From NCBI GenBank assembly GCA_016928025.1, contig JAFGLN010000083.1, positions 1 through 33,845 on the forward strand: a stretch of 33,845 bases of DNA. The letters run 5' to 3'. Below, in pieces: positions 1 through 8,359 of this stretch. A program made the position numbers and the translations under genes. This DNA comes from Deltaproteobacteria bacterium. GTDB taxonomy: Bacteria; Desulfobacterota; Syntrophia; Syntrophales; JAFGHS01. The notes beneath the pieces are model-generated. The model ran no database searches. It was not told the DNA's origin and saw only the letters and a program-made list of their open reading frames with translations. Position 1 is the first letter of the stretch. Each line of letters opens with the position of its first letter.

Positions 1-189
1 ATCGACAGTGATGTCATCATCCTTTCAGGAAAAGAAGACCGGGAAATTTTAAGATTCATCCTGGATGGTTCCGTCGAACTCATGGTTATGGGTGCCTACG
101 GACACAACCGGCTACGGGAGCTTATCCTTGGCAGTACCACCTCGATGGTCATTCGCAAAAGTCCGATTCCCATTTGGCTCACACGCTGA
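1..189 (+). CDS. Universal stress protein (UspA family), C-terminal fragment
   Basis: The window opens inside this gene; 62 codons and the TGA stop are visible. The fragment carries the nucleotide-binding signature of ATP-binding UspA proteins: a GAYGHNRLRELILGST stretch, matching the G-x2-G-x9-G-S/T pattern, followed by the hydrophobic last strand (PIPIWL). Family members are small cytoplasmic proteins that bind ATP and help cells survive starvation or other stress; the precise role of this copy cannot be told. The missing N-terminus lies upstream of the window. It is convergent with the binding-protein gene that follows, only 41 bp away, and no terminator hairpin is obvious between them. 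Confidence 0.85.
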   Translation: MDSDVIILSGKEDREILRFILDGSVELMVMGAYGHNRLRELILGSTTSMVIRKSPIPIWLTR

Positions 190-230
190 GGCCCATCCAT
201 TGCCACCTTTGCCGCTGTTCTCCTGTCCAT

Positions 231-1469
231 TTATCTGATCTGAATAATCCGTCCATTTCTAACCGATAGAATAAACGCTTCTTTATCTGCGTCCCTTCCG
301 TTGAAAAAGGACGTATTACCTGTCACACCATTATAATCCTTCAATGCCAGAAGTTCATCCCGGAATGTGCCCCTCGTGTCGATATACCGTTCAGCAAGGA
401 TTTTGGTAACGATCTTTATCGTATCGAAGGCCATGGCATCAATTAGAGCAGGCTCCCGTCCGAAGGCCGCATAATACATATCGGTAAAATCATTTACCAC
501 GGGATAAAAACTATTCAGAAAAAATCCGTCCACAAACACCGCACCTTCCAGATAATCCCCGCCGATCCTGAGCAAATCATGATGATTCCAGGCACTGGTC
601 CCAAGTAATTGAAAACCCTTGACATCGTAAAAAGCCAGTTGGGAAGCAATCATCCGGACATTGATGTATGAATCCGGGATAAAAAGGGTATCGAAATGAA
701 TCGTGCGGGCCACGACTTCCTCCCCCTGTTCGTTCAGTTTTTTTTTCGCATCCGTAATCGTATCGATTTCACGCTCAAAGTTCGTTTGAGACGCTTCATA
801 GCTCTGAATTTTGACGATCTCACCACCTAGGCGAAGGACCTCATTCATAAAAAGGTCCCCCATGGCCTGGCCATAGGGACTTTGGGGAAAAAGCACGGCA
901 AAGCGATTTGATTTGAGGTCATTGACGGCATATTTAACAAGGGTTTTAATCTGCATCTTATTGGTGAGATAGTTTCTGAAGACATACTCGCCCACACTTG
1001 TGATGCCTTTTTTAGATGTGAGAGTCACCATGGGGGTTTTCAGCCTTTGCGCTTCCAGGGCGGCGCCCTCATCCTCTGCCCCCCTCAGGGGGCCGATGAT
1101 ACAAATGACCCCATCTGTTTCGGCAAGTTTTTTCACCGCCTTCCGGGCCGTCTCCAGACTGCTACGTGTATCTTCTATAATGAATTGATAAGGGGAATTG
1201 CCTGTGCCGTCAAAAATACCGGCACCCAAAAGAATAGCATCCAACGCTCTGTTGCCGTATCTGGCGTTCTCTTCTGTAAGCGGCAAAAGGACGCCTATTT
1301 TATGGGGATCAACCGACACAATTTTAAAGACCTTGAATAATTTTTCGAAAAGATACTCTTTATTATCGAGGGCGTGCGTTTTCTCATCCGCACTTGTAAC
1401 AGCGATTAGACAAACGAAAATCATCAGGACAAGGACAAAAAATATTTTTAACGATTGATTTTGATTCAC
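231..1469 (-). CDS. Periplasmic ligand-binding protein (type I SBP fold, LivJ/LpoA-like)
   Basis: The protein has about 412 residues: a signal peptide with a hydrophobic core (FFVLVLMIFVCLIAV), then a type I periplasmic binding fold that starts IGVLLPLTEENARYG and continues with a second-lobe segment FAVLFPQSPYGQAMGDLF. This is the Peripla_BP_6 family, which includes branched-chain amino acid receptors and penicillin-binding-protein activators. I chose the GTG start at 1469 because GGGAGAG lies 6 bases upstream; the ATG at 1499 has no ribosome site and would place ten extra polar residues before the signal peptide. No ABC permease or ATPase gene is adjacent, so it is either an orphan receptor or a cell-wall-synthesis accessory protein. 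The ligand is unknown. Confidence 0.8.
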   Translation of the reverse strand: MNQNQSLKIFFVLVLMIFVCLIAVTSADEKTHALDNKEYLFEKLFKVFKIVSVDPHKIGVLLPLTEENARYGNRALDAILLGAGIFDGTGNSPYQFIIEDTRSSLETARKAVKKLAETDGVICIIGPLRGAEDEGAALEAQRLKTPMVTLTSKKGITSVGEYVFRNYLTNKMQIKTLVKYAVNDLKSNRFAVLFPQSPYGQAMGDLFMNEVLRLGGEIVKIQSYEASQTNFEREIDTITDAKKKLNEQGEEVVARTIHFDTLFIPDSYINVRMIASQLAFYDVKGFQLLGTSAWNHHDLLRIGGDYLEGAVFVDGFFLNSFYPVVNDFTDMYYAAFGREPALIDAMAFDTIKIVTKILAERYIDTRGTFRDELLALKDYNGVTGNTSFFNGRDADKEAFILSVRNGRIIQIR

Positions 1470-1684
1470 CGTTTTCTCTCCCGAATGAAAGGTATGCAAA
1501 CGAAGGATGCATCGCTGTCTGAGCCCTAATGGTCTTATGATACCATCTCATCCTGATCGGGACCACAGCGTCTGCGAAGATCATTCAGTTGAAACCGTCT
1601 CCAATGTGCATAGGTTTAGTAACACATTTAGCCTGTCGTGACAAATATTCCCTTCATTAATTTTTAAGCGGCCCATATTATGAC

Positions 1685-1714
1685 TTGAAAGGACCTCCGT
1701 TTTCCCGGTATAAA
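1685..1714 (+). promoter_or_regulatory. Candidate sigma70 promoter for the 1772 gene
   Basis: TTGAAA (1685-1690) and TATAAA (1709-1714) are separated by 18 bases. They lie about 60 bases upstream of the small membrane-protein gene on the same strand. Read by eye only. Confidence 0.4.
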
Positions 1715-1771
1715 AAACAAATAGAGGAATGCACCAGACGGAATGTTTTTTACGAAGAGGCAAAATAAGAA

Positions 1772-2104
1772 ATGGATGTTTGCGATTATATCAGCACCTG
1801 GTCGGTTCTTAAATGGATCGTTTTGGTTCTTGTTGCCGGTTTTATCGGTCAGTTCGGTCGAATGACGGCACAAGCGGTTGTGGCGAGAATAAAGCTTCGC
1901 CGGGCGAAAAAACAATCTTCATCGGATGCGGTTGTAACATCCTCCATAGACAAGAACGCTTCCCTACGCAAAACAAAAACCGCTGCAACATCCTCACCAT
2001 CGGCGCCCCCGGAAAATCCCTTGGATGAAAAAACCCTGAAAACCTTCGCAAAAATTCGCAAGAAAGAAATCAAAGCACGGAGTAAAGCAAAGAAGAAACA
2101 ATAA
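1772..2104 (+). CDS. Small single-pass membrane protein of unknown function
   Basis: The product has 110 residues and I do not recognise its family. Near the N-terminus is one clear membrane segment, about residues 12-28 (VLKWIVLVLVAGFIGQF). It is followed by a basic stretch (ARIKLRRAKK), which by the positive-inside rule would place the rest in the cytoplasm. The second half is a Ser/Ala/Thr- and Lys-rich, probably disordered tail ending in a run of lysines and arginines. GAGG lies about 11 bases before the ATG, a weak but usable ribosome site. It stands alone between the binding protein (divergent) and the acyltransferase, which has its own promoter. The basic tail might bind nucleic acid or a membrane surface; that is a guess. 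Confidence 0.6.
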   Translation: MDVCDYISTWSVLKWIVLVLVAGFIGQFGRMTAQAVVARIKLRRAKKQSSSDAVVTSSIDKNASLRKTKTAATSSPSAPPENPLDEKTLKTFAKIRKKEIKARSKAKKKQ

Positions 2105-2133
2105 TCCCTTCAAACGGTTTTCATTCCATCGTC

Positions 2134-2162
2134 TTGACATAACAGGACACTTTCCCTATATT
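2134..2162 (+). promoter_or_regulatory. Sigma70-type promoter for the NeuD-like gene
   Basis: A perfect TTGACA (2134-2139) is followed after exactly 17 bases by TATATT (2157-2162). Transcription would start near 2169, giving a leader of about 38 nt before the ATG at 2207. Confidence 0.7.
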
Positions 2163-2206
2163 CAACACTGAAGTGATTAAGAATCAGACCATTAAGGGAA
2201 AAGGAA

Positions 2207-2848
2207 ATGGAGCCTTTAATCATCATAGGCGCGGGACCGCAGGGAAGGATCATCCCAGACATTGTCGCCGCCCGTCATGATCTTGAGCTTTGGGGATTTG
2301 TGGATGTCGCGGATGAAAAACGATTCCTCATGGCCGACGCCGTACGTTTTCCTATCTATGGACCGGACATATTCCCCGACGGACTAAAAAACCGATTTCC
2401 GGATGCCTTCATCCTCATTACTCATGATTCACAGCGCCGATCTTTTCTGATTTCCCAGGCCACCGAAGCAAAACTGCCCCTGGCCAACGTCATTCATCCC
2501 AGTGCCATCATTTCACCCCAATGCCGGCTGGGCCGCGGTATTCTCATTGCACCCCATGTCATCATCGGTCCCGGTGCCGCCATTAGCGATCATTGTATTA
2601 TCAACAGCGCCGCCACCGTCGATCATGATAGTATCCTCGCTGAAAATGTCATCTTGGCCCCGGGCGTTCATCTGGCCGGTCATGTGAAGGTGGACACCGG
2701 CGCAAATATCGGCATCGGGGTTTCCTGCATCCCAGGTGTGAAAATAGGCGCCAACAGTCTGGTCGGTGCCGGCAGTGTGGTTACGAAAGAAATTCCGGCT
2801 AATGCGGTTGCCGTAGGTGTCCCCGCCAAGGTGATTCGAAATCGTTGA
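2207..2848 (+). CDS. NeuD/PglD-like sugar O/N-acyltransferase (hexapeptide repeat)
   Basis: The 213-residue protein has the two-part layout of the NeuD/PglD family. Residues 1-80 form a Rossmann-like nucleotide-sugar-binding domain starting LIIIGAGPQGR. Residues 95-213 form a left-handed beta-helix built of hexapeptide repeats, for example VIHPSA, ILIAPH, VILAPG and SLVGAGS, ending in the usual VPAKVIR. His140, in TVDHDS, sits where the catalytic base of PglD-type enzymes is found. Such enzymes transfer an acetyl or similar group from acyl-CoA to a sugar for surface glycans. The usual partners (aminotransferase, glycosyltransferases, sialic acid synthase) are not nearby, so the sugar acceptor is unknown. 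A strong promoter lies just upstream and a purine-rich AAGGGAAAAGGA precedes the ATG. Confidence 0.85.
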   Translation: MEPLIIIGAGPQGRIIPDIVAARHDLELWGFVDVADEKRFLMADAVRFPIYGPDIFPDGLKNRFPDAFILITHDSQRRSFLISQATEAKLPLANVIHPSAIISPQCRLGRGILIAPHVIIGPGAAISDHCIINSAATVDHDSILAENVILAPGVHLAGHVKVDTGANIGIGVSCIPGVKIGANSLVGAGSVVTKEIPANAVAVGVPAKVIRNR

Positions 2849-2909
2849 CACTGAAGGCTCAAATAGATACCGGATTAGGTAGCTCAATGTGCAAAAGGAG
2901 GCCCCATTC

Positions 2910-4931
2910 ATGAAAAGACTCCACAATAACGGGATACCAGGTATTTTCTTTTGTTGTCTTTTACTGCTGGGATGCGCAGGTATCGATCCGACTGCTTCCA
3001 ATAACCCATCATTGACCTCATCCACACTGGAAATCATCAGCAATGCCGTCATGGAGGTTGTTGTGCCCAAGCCTCAGGAAGATCCTCTGGAATACGAAAA
3101 GCCTTTGCCTTTGGATCTTCTGCCTTATAGTATTCGGACCGACAAATATTATTCCATCGGAACGGCTTTCGCGATCAGCCCTGAAGAATTTGTGACAGTC
3201 GCCCATGTAATGAAACTGGGCTCGGAAAGCCGCTATAAGGAAATTTTTCTCCGTGATAGACAAGGCCATGTTTATCCTGTCGCGGATATCCTGAAATATT
3301 CTCTGAATCGGGATTTCGTCGTATTTACCTTGCATGATGCGGAGACAAAATATTACTTACCGATAAACGCCGCCCCACATATCAACCAAAAAGTTTATGC
3401 CGTAGGCAACGCCCTGGGTCAGGGTATCGTCATCCGGGATGGTCTTTATACATCGGAAACACCCGAGGAAGAAGCCGGCCGGTGGAATTGGATCAGATTT
3501 TCCGCCGCCGCATCGCCCGGCAACAGCGGAGGTCCGCTTCTGGATGTCGATGGAAAAGTCATCGGCATCGTCCGGGGAAAATCTCCCAGCGAAAATCTGA
3601 ATTACGCCGTTCCCATCGCGGAAGTCGTCAAGGCCCCGACGGATAAGGCCGACATTCACATCGGGCGGCTGATTTACCGGCTGGATAATATGGACATGAC
3701 CGTCCGGAAATCCCTGGACAAAAAACTCACCCTGCCTAAATCATACGATAAACTGTCTGCCGAGTTCAAATCGATCATTACAGAATACTTCCAGCATCTC
3801 CGGGGGAAAATACTGTCCGAAAACAGGGAAACTATCTTCCCTCGAGGCCCCGGATCGACGCGGTTGCTGTATGATATGACCCATAGCGACTTTCCCCTTC
3901 TCATTGCCAAAGGCCGGGATGATCATTGGACTGCCATGACCCCCCCCAACAGAAAAAAGGCCGACCTGGGCAACAACGGCAGTCTATCGTATGGGAAATA
4001 CGGCAAAACATACCTGATGCTCATGCGAAAACCCGACTCGATCCAATTGAAAACACTTTACAGCGACTCGAAACAATTTATGGATCTCATTTGCAAAAGC
4101 GGTTTGTTCGTCAGATACATCCCGCCGGAAAAAGTCAAGATCATCTCCCTGGGCAAGGCCGAAGAAGATTATGGCATGACCGACACCTACGGAAGAAAAT
4201 GGATCGTACGCACTTGGCTGTCTGAATTCGATGATACGAAAATTGTAACCTTCACGCTGCCCGTACCCGACGGTTGTATCATAGTCCTACGCAAGATCCC
4301 CACTGATATGGTTGAAATTATTGACATGCCCGAATTAAAAATTTTATCCGATTTCGTTTTTATATCTTACGAGGGGCTCTTCAAGGATTGGCGGGAATTC
4401 TTGACTCTGAAAGACCTGTTGCCTGATTTCTTTTCATCCATCCATATCAAAATGGATCCAAACGATACCTTCCGCTTTGAATCGGAGCGGCTCTCCTTCT
4501 TTTACGGTCCCGACATCATGCAAATGTCAGAAAACAGTTTTTTGATGCTCGGGCCGGTGTTTTTGCAGAATCAGGGCAAAACAGTGTTGGATATCGGTAA
4601 AATCATGGTCAGGGAAGACCGCTTCGATCAGACATCTTACATGATCCAGCGAATAAAAAAACCACCGGCAGACCTCCCAGATCAGTATCACAGTCTATGG
4701 GAGAAAATGACGTCCCGAAAATTTCCCTACAACCGTTCCGCCTATTTTAAAGACAAGGTCACGATCATCGAGACCGTCTATCCCATCCCGAAATCAGACA
4801 TGAAAGATTTATCGGATGCCTTCATATATATCGTCGGTTTCACAAAACCCGGAACGGCGGATCAAAAAGAAATGGAAAGCAAACTGAACAGCTTCCTGAC
4901 AAACCTTTCCGTTTCTGAAAAGACCCCTTAA
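2910..4931 (+). CDS. Trypsin-like serine protease, lipoprotein, with large C-terminal region
   Basis: The product has 673 residues. The N-terminus is a lipoprotein signal peptide with lipobox LLLGC; the lipidated Cys is residue 22. A chymotrypsin-fold protease domain follows with the full triad: His99 in VTVAHVM, Asp135 in NRDFVVF and Ser206 in SPGNSGGPL. No PDZ domain is evident. About 440 further residues have no family I recognise, though they contain beta-rich stretches. I chose the ATG at 2910 because AGGAGG lies 8 bases upstream; an in-frame GTG at 2889 would overlap that ribosome site. The likely place of action is the periplasm, anchored to a membrane. DegP-type quality control is possible, but the C-terminal half differs from DegP/DegS. 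Confidence 0.85.
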   Translation: MKRLHNNGIPGIFFCCLLLLGCAGIDPTASNNPSLTSSTLEIISNAVMEVVVPKPQEDPLEYEKPLPLDLLPYSIRTDKYYSIGTAFAISPEEFVTVAHVMKLGSESRYKEIFLRDRQGHVYPVADILKYSLNRDFVVFTLHDAETKYYLPINAAPHINQKVYAVGNALGQGIVIRDGLYTSETPEEEAGRWNWIRFSAAASPGNSGGPLLDVDGKVIGIVRGKSPSENLNYAVPIAEVVKAPTDKADIHIGRLIYRLDNMDMTVRKSLDKKLTLPKSYDKLSAEFKSIITEYFQHLRGKILSENRETIFPRGPGSTRLLYDMTHSDFPLLIAKGRDDHWTAMTPPNRKKADLGNNGSLSYGKYGKTYLMLMRKPDSIQLKTLYSDSKQFMDLICKSGLFVRYIPPEKVKIISLGKAEEDYGMTDTYGRKWIVRTWLSEFDDTKIVTFTLPVPDGCIIVLRKIPTDMVEIIDMPELKILSDFVFISYEGLFKDWREFLTLKDLLPDFFSSIHIKMDPNDTFRFESERLSFFYGPDIMQMSENSFLMLGPVFLQNQGKTVLDIGKIMVREDRFDQTSYMIQRIKKPPADLPDQYHSLWEKMTSRKFPYNRSAYFKDKVTIIETVYPIPKSDMKDLSDAFIYIVGFTKPGTADQKEMESKLNSFLTNLSVSEKTP

Positions 4932-5144
4932 CATGTATCATCATCAATCCAATTTCAATTTAAACGCTGCAATTATGATCCCTTGATTTTGTCCACGCTA
5001 TCTTCTCAAAATCAGACTTCGGATTCTGTCCATAAATCAACACGATGATTTCCCACCCATTATTTAAAATTTGAAATTATTAATTGATTTTTTGTTTATT
5101 TTCTGATTTTCATGACGCGTGATGAAACAAGAGAGGAAAGGTAG

Positions 5145-6572
5145 GTGTCGATGAAGAAGATTTATCCGATTTTAATGATGCTGCTCATGATGACTATTAT
5201 GGCTTCGACCAGTTTAGCAGCCGATGTCAAGTTTTTCGGAGAATTTTATCTCCAGGGATGGTACGACAAAAATCACTCCTTGCTTGACAAGGATTCGGCA
5301 GATTTGGACACAAATGTTTCCGACGATACGGATCTTCGTGGCTCAACAGCATTTTATACCCAGCGGCTCCGAATGGGCGCCGACTTTATGATAACTAAAG
5401 GACTGATGCTGGGAACGCGGTTTGATGCCTTAAGCCGTAAATGGATGGCTGCCCGACGGCTGGTCCCTCCCCTAGAAACGCTAAAAAGTACTTCGGACAG
5501 CGAAAAGGAAAATATCGGTATGGAGGTCATGTATGTCATCTTTGATACACCGATCGGCAGATGGGCAGCGGGAACCCACACCGGCGGCACCCGATTTTCC
5601 ACGGGCTTGGGGAGCGTTTCCAATTCCATTGCCTGGACATACTTTACCGGTCCCTGGTCCTTAACCGCAATGGCGAAAAAGGGCTCGGACAACGGCGACA
5701 TCGGTGAGGGCACGGACAGCGATTCCGACACATTTTCCTTGATCGGACAATACAGATGGAACACCGGGCTCCTGTATCTCCGGATCAGCGACGTCCACAG
5801 CCGCAGGTGCAACAATTTGCCCACGGGCTCTTATACGTGCGATCTATATGTCTATAGTCCGATTGTCCGATTTAAGTACGGTATCTTTCAGTTCGACTGG
5901 CAGGCTAATTTCGTGACCGGTTGGAGCAAAAAATATAACGATGACCCGCCTGCGGGATGCAACCATGTGAAGGCGGGCAATGCTCTGAATTCACGGTTGA
6001 ATCTCGAATGGGATCTGGCCCCCGCCCGTGTCGGCCTGTATTTTATTTACAACCCCGGCGATGATCCCAATACCACGGATAAAAAAGAAGGCCATTACCG
6101 GTCAGGTCTGGATTATGACCGGTCTTTCAATCCCTGCCTGCTCCTCTGGAATGAAGATTATATGCACTGGTTCGGCGGCGATACGGAAGGAACGCCGAAC
6201 ACCGGGACATTAGCCGGCAACACGGGTGAGAGAGGCATCACAACCTATTTGGATAATGTCTGGATGTACCAGATCTATGGAAACTATAACGTGACGCGGA
6301 AACTGAATATCGGTGCATCCTTCACATATGCTTATGCAGATAAGAAACTGACCATGGATATGAGGCCGGCAAGCCCTTCCAATCCCGAGTTTCTAAGCGA
6401 CAAAATCGGCAGTGAACTGGATGTCATCATGACATATAAAATTTACGACCACCTGGAATATATGGCCGGCTTTGCTTATTTGTGGACGGGCGATTATTTC
6501 AAGGGCACCGACCCTCAGACAAAGCTTTCCGATAATTATCTGTTAACCCATAAACTGACTTTGACGTTCTAG
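5145..6572 (+). CDS. Outer-membrane beta-barrel (porin-like) protein
   Basis: The protein has 475 residues with a classical signal peptide (a MKKIYPI start, a Met/Leu-rich core, cleavage after SLAA). The mature part is a run of alternating amphipathic strands rich in aromatic residues. It closes with strands such as YLLTHKLTLTF, whose final Phe is the usual C-terminal signal for outer-membrane insertion. It resembles the large porin-like or alginate-export-type barrels common in Gram-negative anaerobes; the substrate is unknown. Two starts are possible: GTG at 5145 (GAGAGG 8 bases upstream) or ATG at 5151 (AAGG 9 bases upstream); they differ by two residues. The preceding 210 bases are AT-rich with no clear promoter. 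A strong hairpin terminator follows the stop. Confidence 0.8.
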   Translation: MSMKKIYPILMMLLMMTIMASTSLAADVKFFGEFYLQGWYDKNHSLLDKDSADLDTNVSDDTDLRGSTAFYTQRLRMGADFMITKGLMLGTRFDALSRKWMAARRLVPPLETLKSTSDSEKENIGMEVMYVIFDTPIGRWAAGTHTGGTRFSTGLGSVSNSIAWTYFTGPWSLTAMAKKGSDNGDIGEGTDSDSDTFSLIGQYRWNTGLLYLRISDVHSRRCNNLPTGSYTCDLYVYSPIVRFKYGIFQFDWQANFVTGWSKKYNDDPPAGCNHVKAGNALNSRLNLEWDLAPARVGLYFIYNPGDDPNTTDKKEGHYRSGLDYDRSFNPCLLLWNEDYMHWFGGDTEGTPNTGTLAGNTGERGITTYLDNVWMYQIYGNYNVTRKLNIGASFTYAYADKKLTMDMRPASPSNPEFLSDKIGSELDVIMTYKIYDHLEYMAGFAYLWTGDYFKGTDPQTKLSDNYLLTHKLTLTF

Positions 6573-6606
6573 GCCAGTCATTAATGCGAGCATTTCAACA
6601 ATTAAA

Positions 6607-6645
6607 AAGCCCCGTTTACACAAACGGGGCTTGCATTCTTTTTCT
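6607..6645. terminator. Bidirectional rho-independent terminator
   Basis: A perfect 11-bp stem (6607-6617 with 6622-6632, loop ACAC) has T-rich sequence on the plus-strand side (6636-6645). On the minus strand the stem is followed by TTTTTAAT. It can end both converging genes, the barrel protein and the PFK-2-like gene. Confidence 0.9.
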
Positions 6646-6661
6646 CGTCACCCGTGACGAT

Positions 6662-6780
6662 CTCGTAAAAAGTCTTTTCCCCTTTTTTTGTCATTCCGGA
6701 CTTGATCCGGAATCCAGTATTTTCAATATGTTCTGGATACCGGCTTTTGCCGGTATGACGTGAAGAGGATTTTTTACGAG
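6662..6780. repeat. MITE/REP-like imperfect palindromic element
   Basis: The 119-bp element begins with CTCGTAAAAA (6662-6671) and ends with its exact reverse complement TTTTTACGAG (6771-6780). Inside lie two related inverted arms, about 6690-6716 (GTCATTCCGGACTT...) and 6733-6759 (...TTTTGCCGGTATGAC), which fold on each other and are themselves small palindromes. It has no coding capacity. Arms of the type TCATTCCGG/CCGGAATCCAG are, to my knowledge, common interspersed repeats in deltaproteobacterial genomes. It lies between two converging genes, a neutral site for such an insertion. Confidence 0.75.
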
Positions 6781-6821
6781 TCCGTCACCCTTCACTGTTC
6801 ACTATTTACATTCTTTTTAAT

Positions 6822-8042
6822 TCAATCGTACTCTTGCAGCTCAAACAGCTTCCGGTCCTGTGTCGCGGTGATATGATAAAATTTATCCTGAGGGACATAA
6901 ATATAGGGAACATCCTCTTCACGACGATAAAGAAAATGGGCCAGGATCATGCGGTTGACGGCCCGATGCCCGACAATCATAATGTTGTCCGCATGTCTGT
7001 TGAGATAAAAAGCTTTCTTAATGCCGACCTCAATTCTCGGTTTCATGGTCGCGTAACCTTCACCGCCGGAATAAATATAGTGATACTTGTCAGCCTCACG
7101 GGCTGAATAAATTTCGGGCATCTTTTCCCGAATTTCCTGATACGTCATATTTTCGCAACAACCGCCATCAATTTCGTCAAATTCCTTCAGTGGAATGATC
7201 GTACAATCCCGCTGCCTTTTCGCAATGGGTTCAGCCGTCAGTATCGTTCGCCTTTTTTTACTGGTAAAGATATAGGAAATCTTGCGTTTCTCGAAGAACC
7301 GCCCCAAGGCATTGGCCTGACCGATACCCAACGGGGTCAGCAGCGGGTCACCGCCGATTCGGTCTTCCACATTGTAATAGCTTTCCGTGTGACGGATCAG
7401 ATATAAATTTTTCACCACATCCGTTACCAGAAAGTCCCGAATGCGCGAGTAGAGCGGAATGGAACTGACAAGCTTTTCTTCCAAGATTCGGTTGTACAGA
7501 GAATCCATTTTGATGTAGTTGTTCTCTTCCTTCAGGGGCACATAGATCATCTCATAATACTCGATACGCTTGCGAAATTCATAAATCGCGTCGGCATGGG
7601 TAAAATTTGCAAATTCCGGTGTTTTGACTTTTTCAAGAATCGACAGTTGCAGAATCTCCCGATCCTGGTTGATACATTCAATATAAAGAATGGGATGGTC
7701 CGTCAGATACGATTCAATGAGTTCCCTGCGCTCCCGACTGACATTGGTTGCATCGAGAATGGCGACCTGACCGTTGTTAGTCAGAAACTCCTTCGCCCGC
7801 TGAAGATTCGTCAGGGCAAAACGCCTTCTGAGTTCCGCCGCATTTTTATTTTCAGGATTATAAAACTCCGCGATACTGGTATTCATGGCCCGGTATCGGC
7901 GCCTGATATTGCCGTTATTAAAAACACGGGTGGGAATCTGGTTTTTAACAAAGGTTTCCTTCAGCCGCATAACCAGTGTTGACTTGCCTCTGGCCGGGAG
8001 CCCCATCATGACAATATATAGTTTTTCGTCCTCTGTCGGCAT
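6822..8042 (-). CDS. Bifunctional 6-phosphofructo-2-kinase/fructose-2,6-bisphosphatase homologue
   Basis: The 406-residue protein joins two domains in the order of the eukaryotic PFK-2/FBPase-2. The N-terminal P-loop kinase has GLPARGKST (residues 14-22) as Walker A, close to the GLPARGKT of the eukaryotic enzymes, and an ILDATNVSRERR segment. From about residue 212 a histidine phosphatase follows: His218 in LIRHTES, RIGGD at 229-232, Glu290 in FDEIDGG and His359 in IVGHRAVNR. Thr replaces the Gly of the common RHGE motif. The expected reactions are making and breaking fructose 2,6-bisphosphate, though substrate choice in bacteria is not certain. The ATG at 8042 starts right at the conserved domain with GGGG close upstream. 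The frame stays open to 8387, but that part shows no domain and looks non-coding. Confidence 0.85.
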   Translation of the reverse strand: MPTEDEKLYIVMMGLPARGKSTLVMRLKETFVKNQIPTRVFNNGNIRRRYRAMNTSIAEFYNPENKNAAELRRRFALTNLQRAKEFLTNNGQVAILDATNVSRERRELIESYLTDHPILYIECINQDREILQLSILEKVKTPEFANFTHADAIYEFRKRIEYYEMIYVPLKEENNYIKMDSLYNRILEEKLVSSIPLYSRIRDFLVTDVVKNLYLIRHTESYYNVEDRIGGDPLLTPLGIGQANALGRFFEKRKISYIFTSKKRRTILTAEPIAKRQRDCTIIPLKEFDEIDGGCCENMTYQEIREKMPEIYSAREADKYHYIYSGGEGYATMKPRIEVGIKKAFYLNRHADNIMIVGHRAVNRMILAHFLYRREEDVPYIYVPQDKFYHITATQDRKLFELQEYD

Positions 8043-8359
8043 ATGACCCCATAATTTTAATGAAAAATAGATCGAAACGTATTGATGAGATATAGGTAAA
8101 AGGCTTTGAGGTGTCAAGCCTAAACGATTCCGTCTCGGTAATCTGTTTCCCCCAATTGTTTTTCTTCGATAAGTGGAGATAGGGTTAAAAAAAACAATAT
8201 CACCCATCGGCGCATGATTTACCTCGTTTTTATTGGAATTCATGATCCGCTGATCCCATATTTTGTATAAAACCAAATACTTGATAATCTTTCCCAACTC
8301 GTTTATGGTATGAACCGTTTCCGGGTAATGCCGATAGTCATCGTTTCGAGGGACATGCG
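8043..8359. other. Intergenic region between divergent genes
   Basis: These 317 bases separate the leftward PFK-2-like gene from the rightward YdcF-like gene. The minus-strand frame of the former is open through all of it, with in-frame ATGs at 8207 and 8243, but the translation shows no recognisable domain. The sequence is AT-rich and should hold promoters for both genes; I could not pick a convincing pair of boxes. No repeat or RNA gene is seen. Confidence 0.4.
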
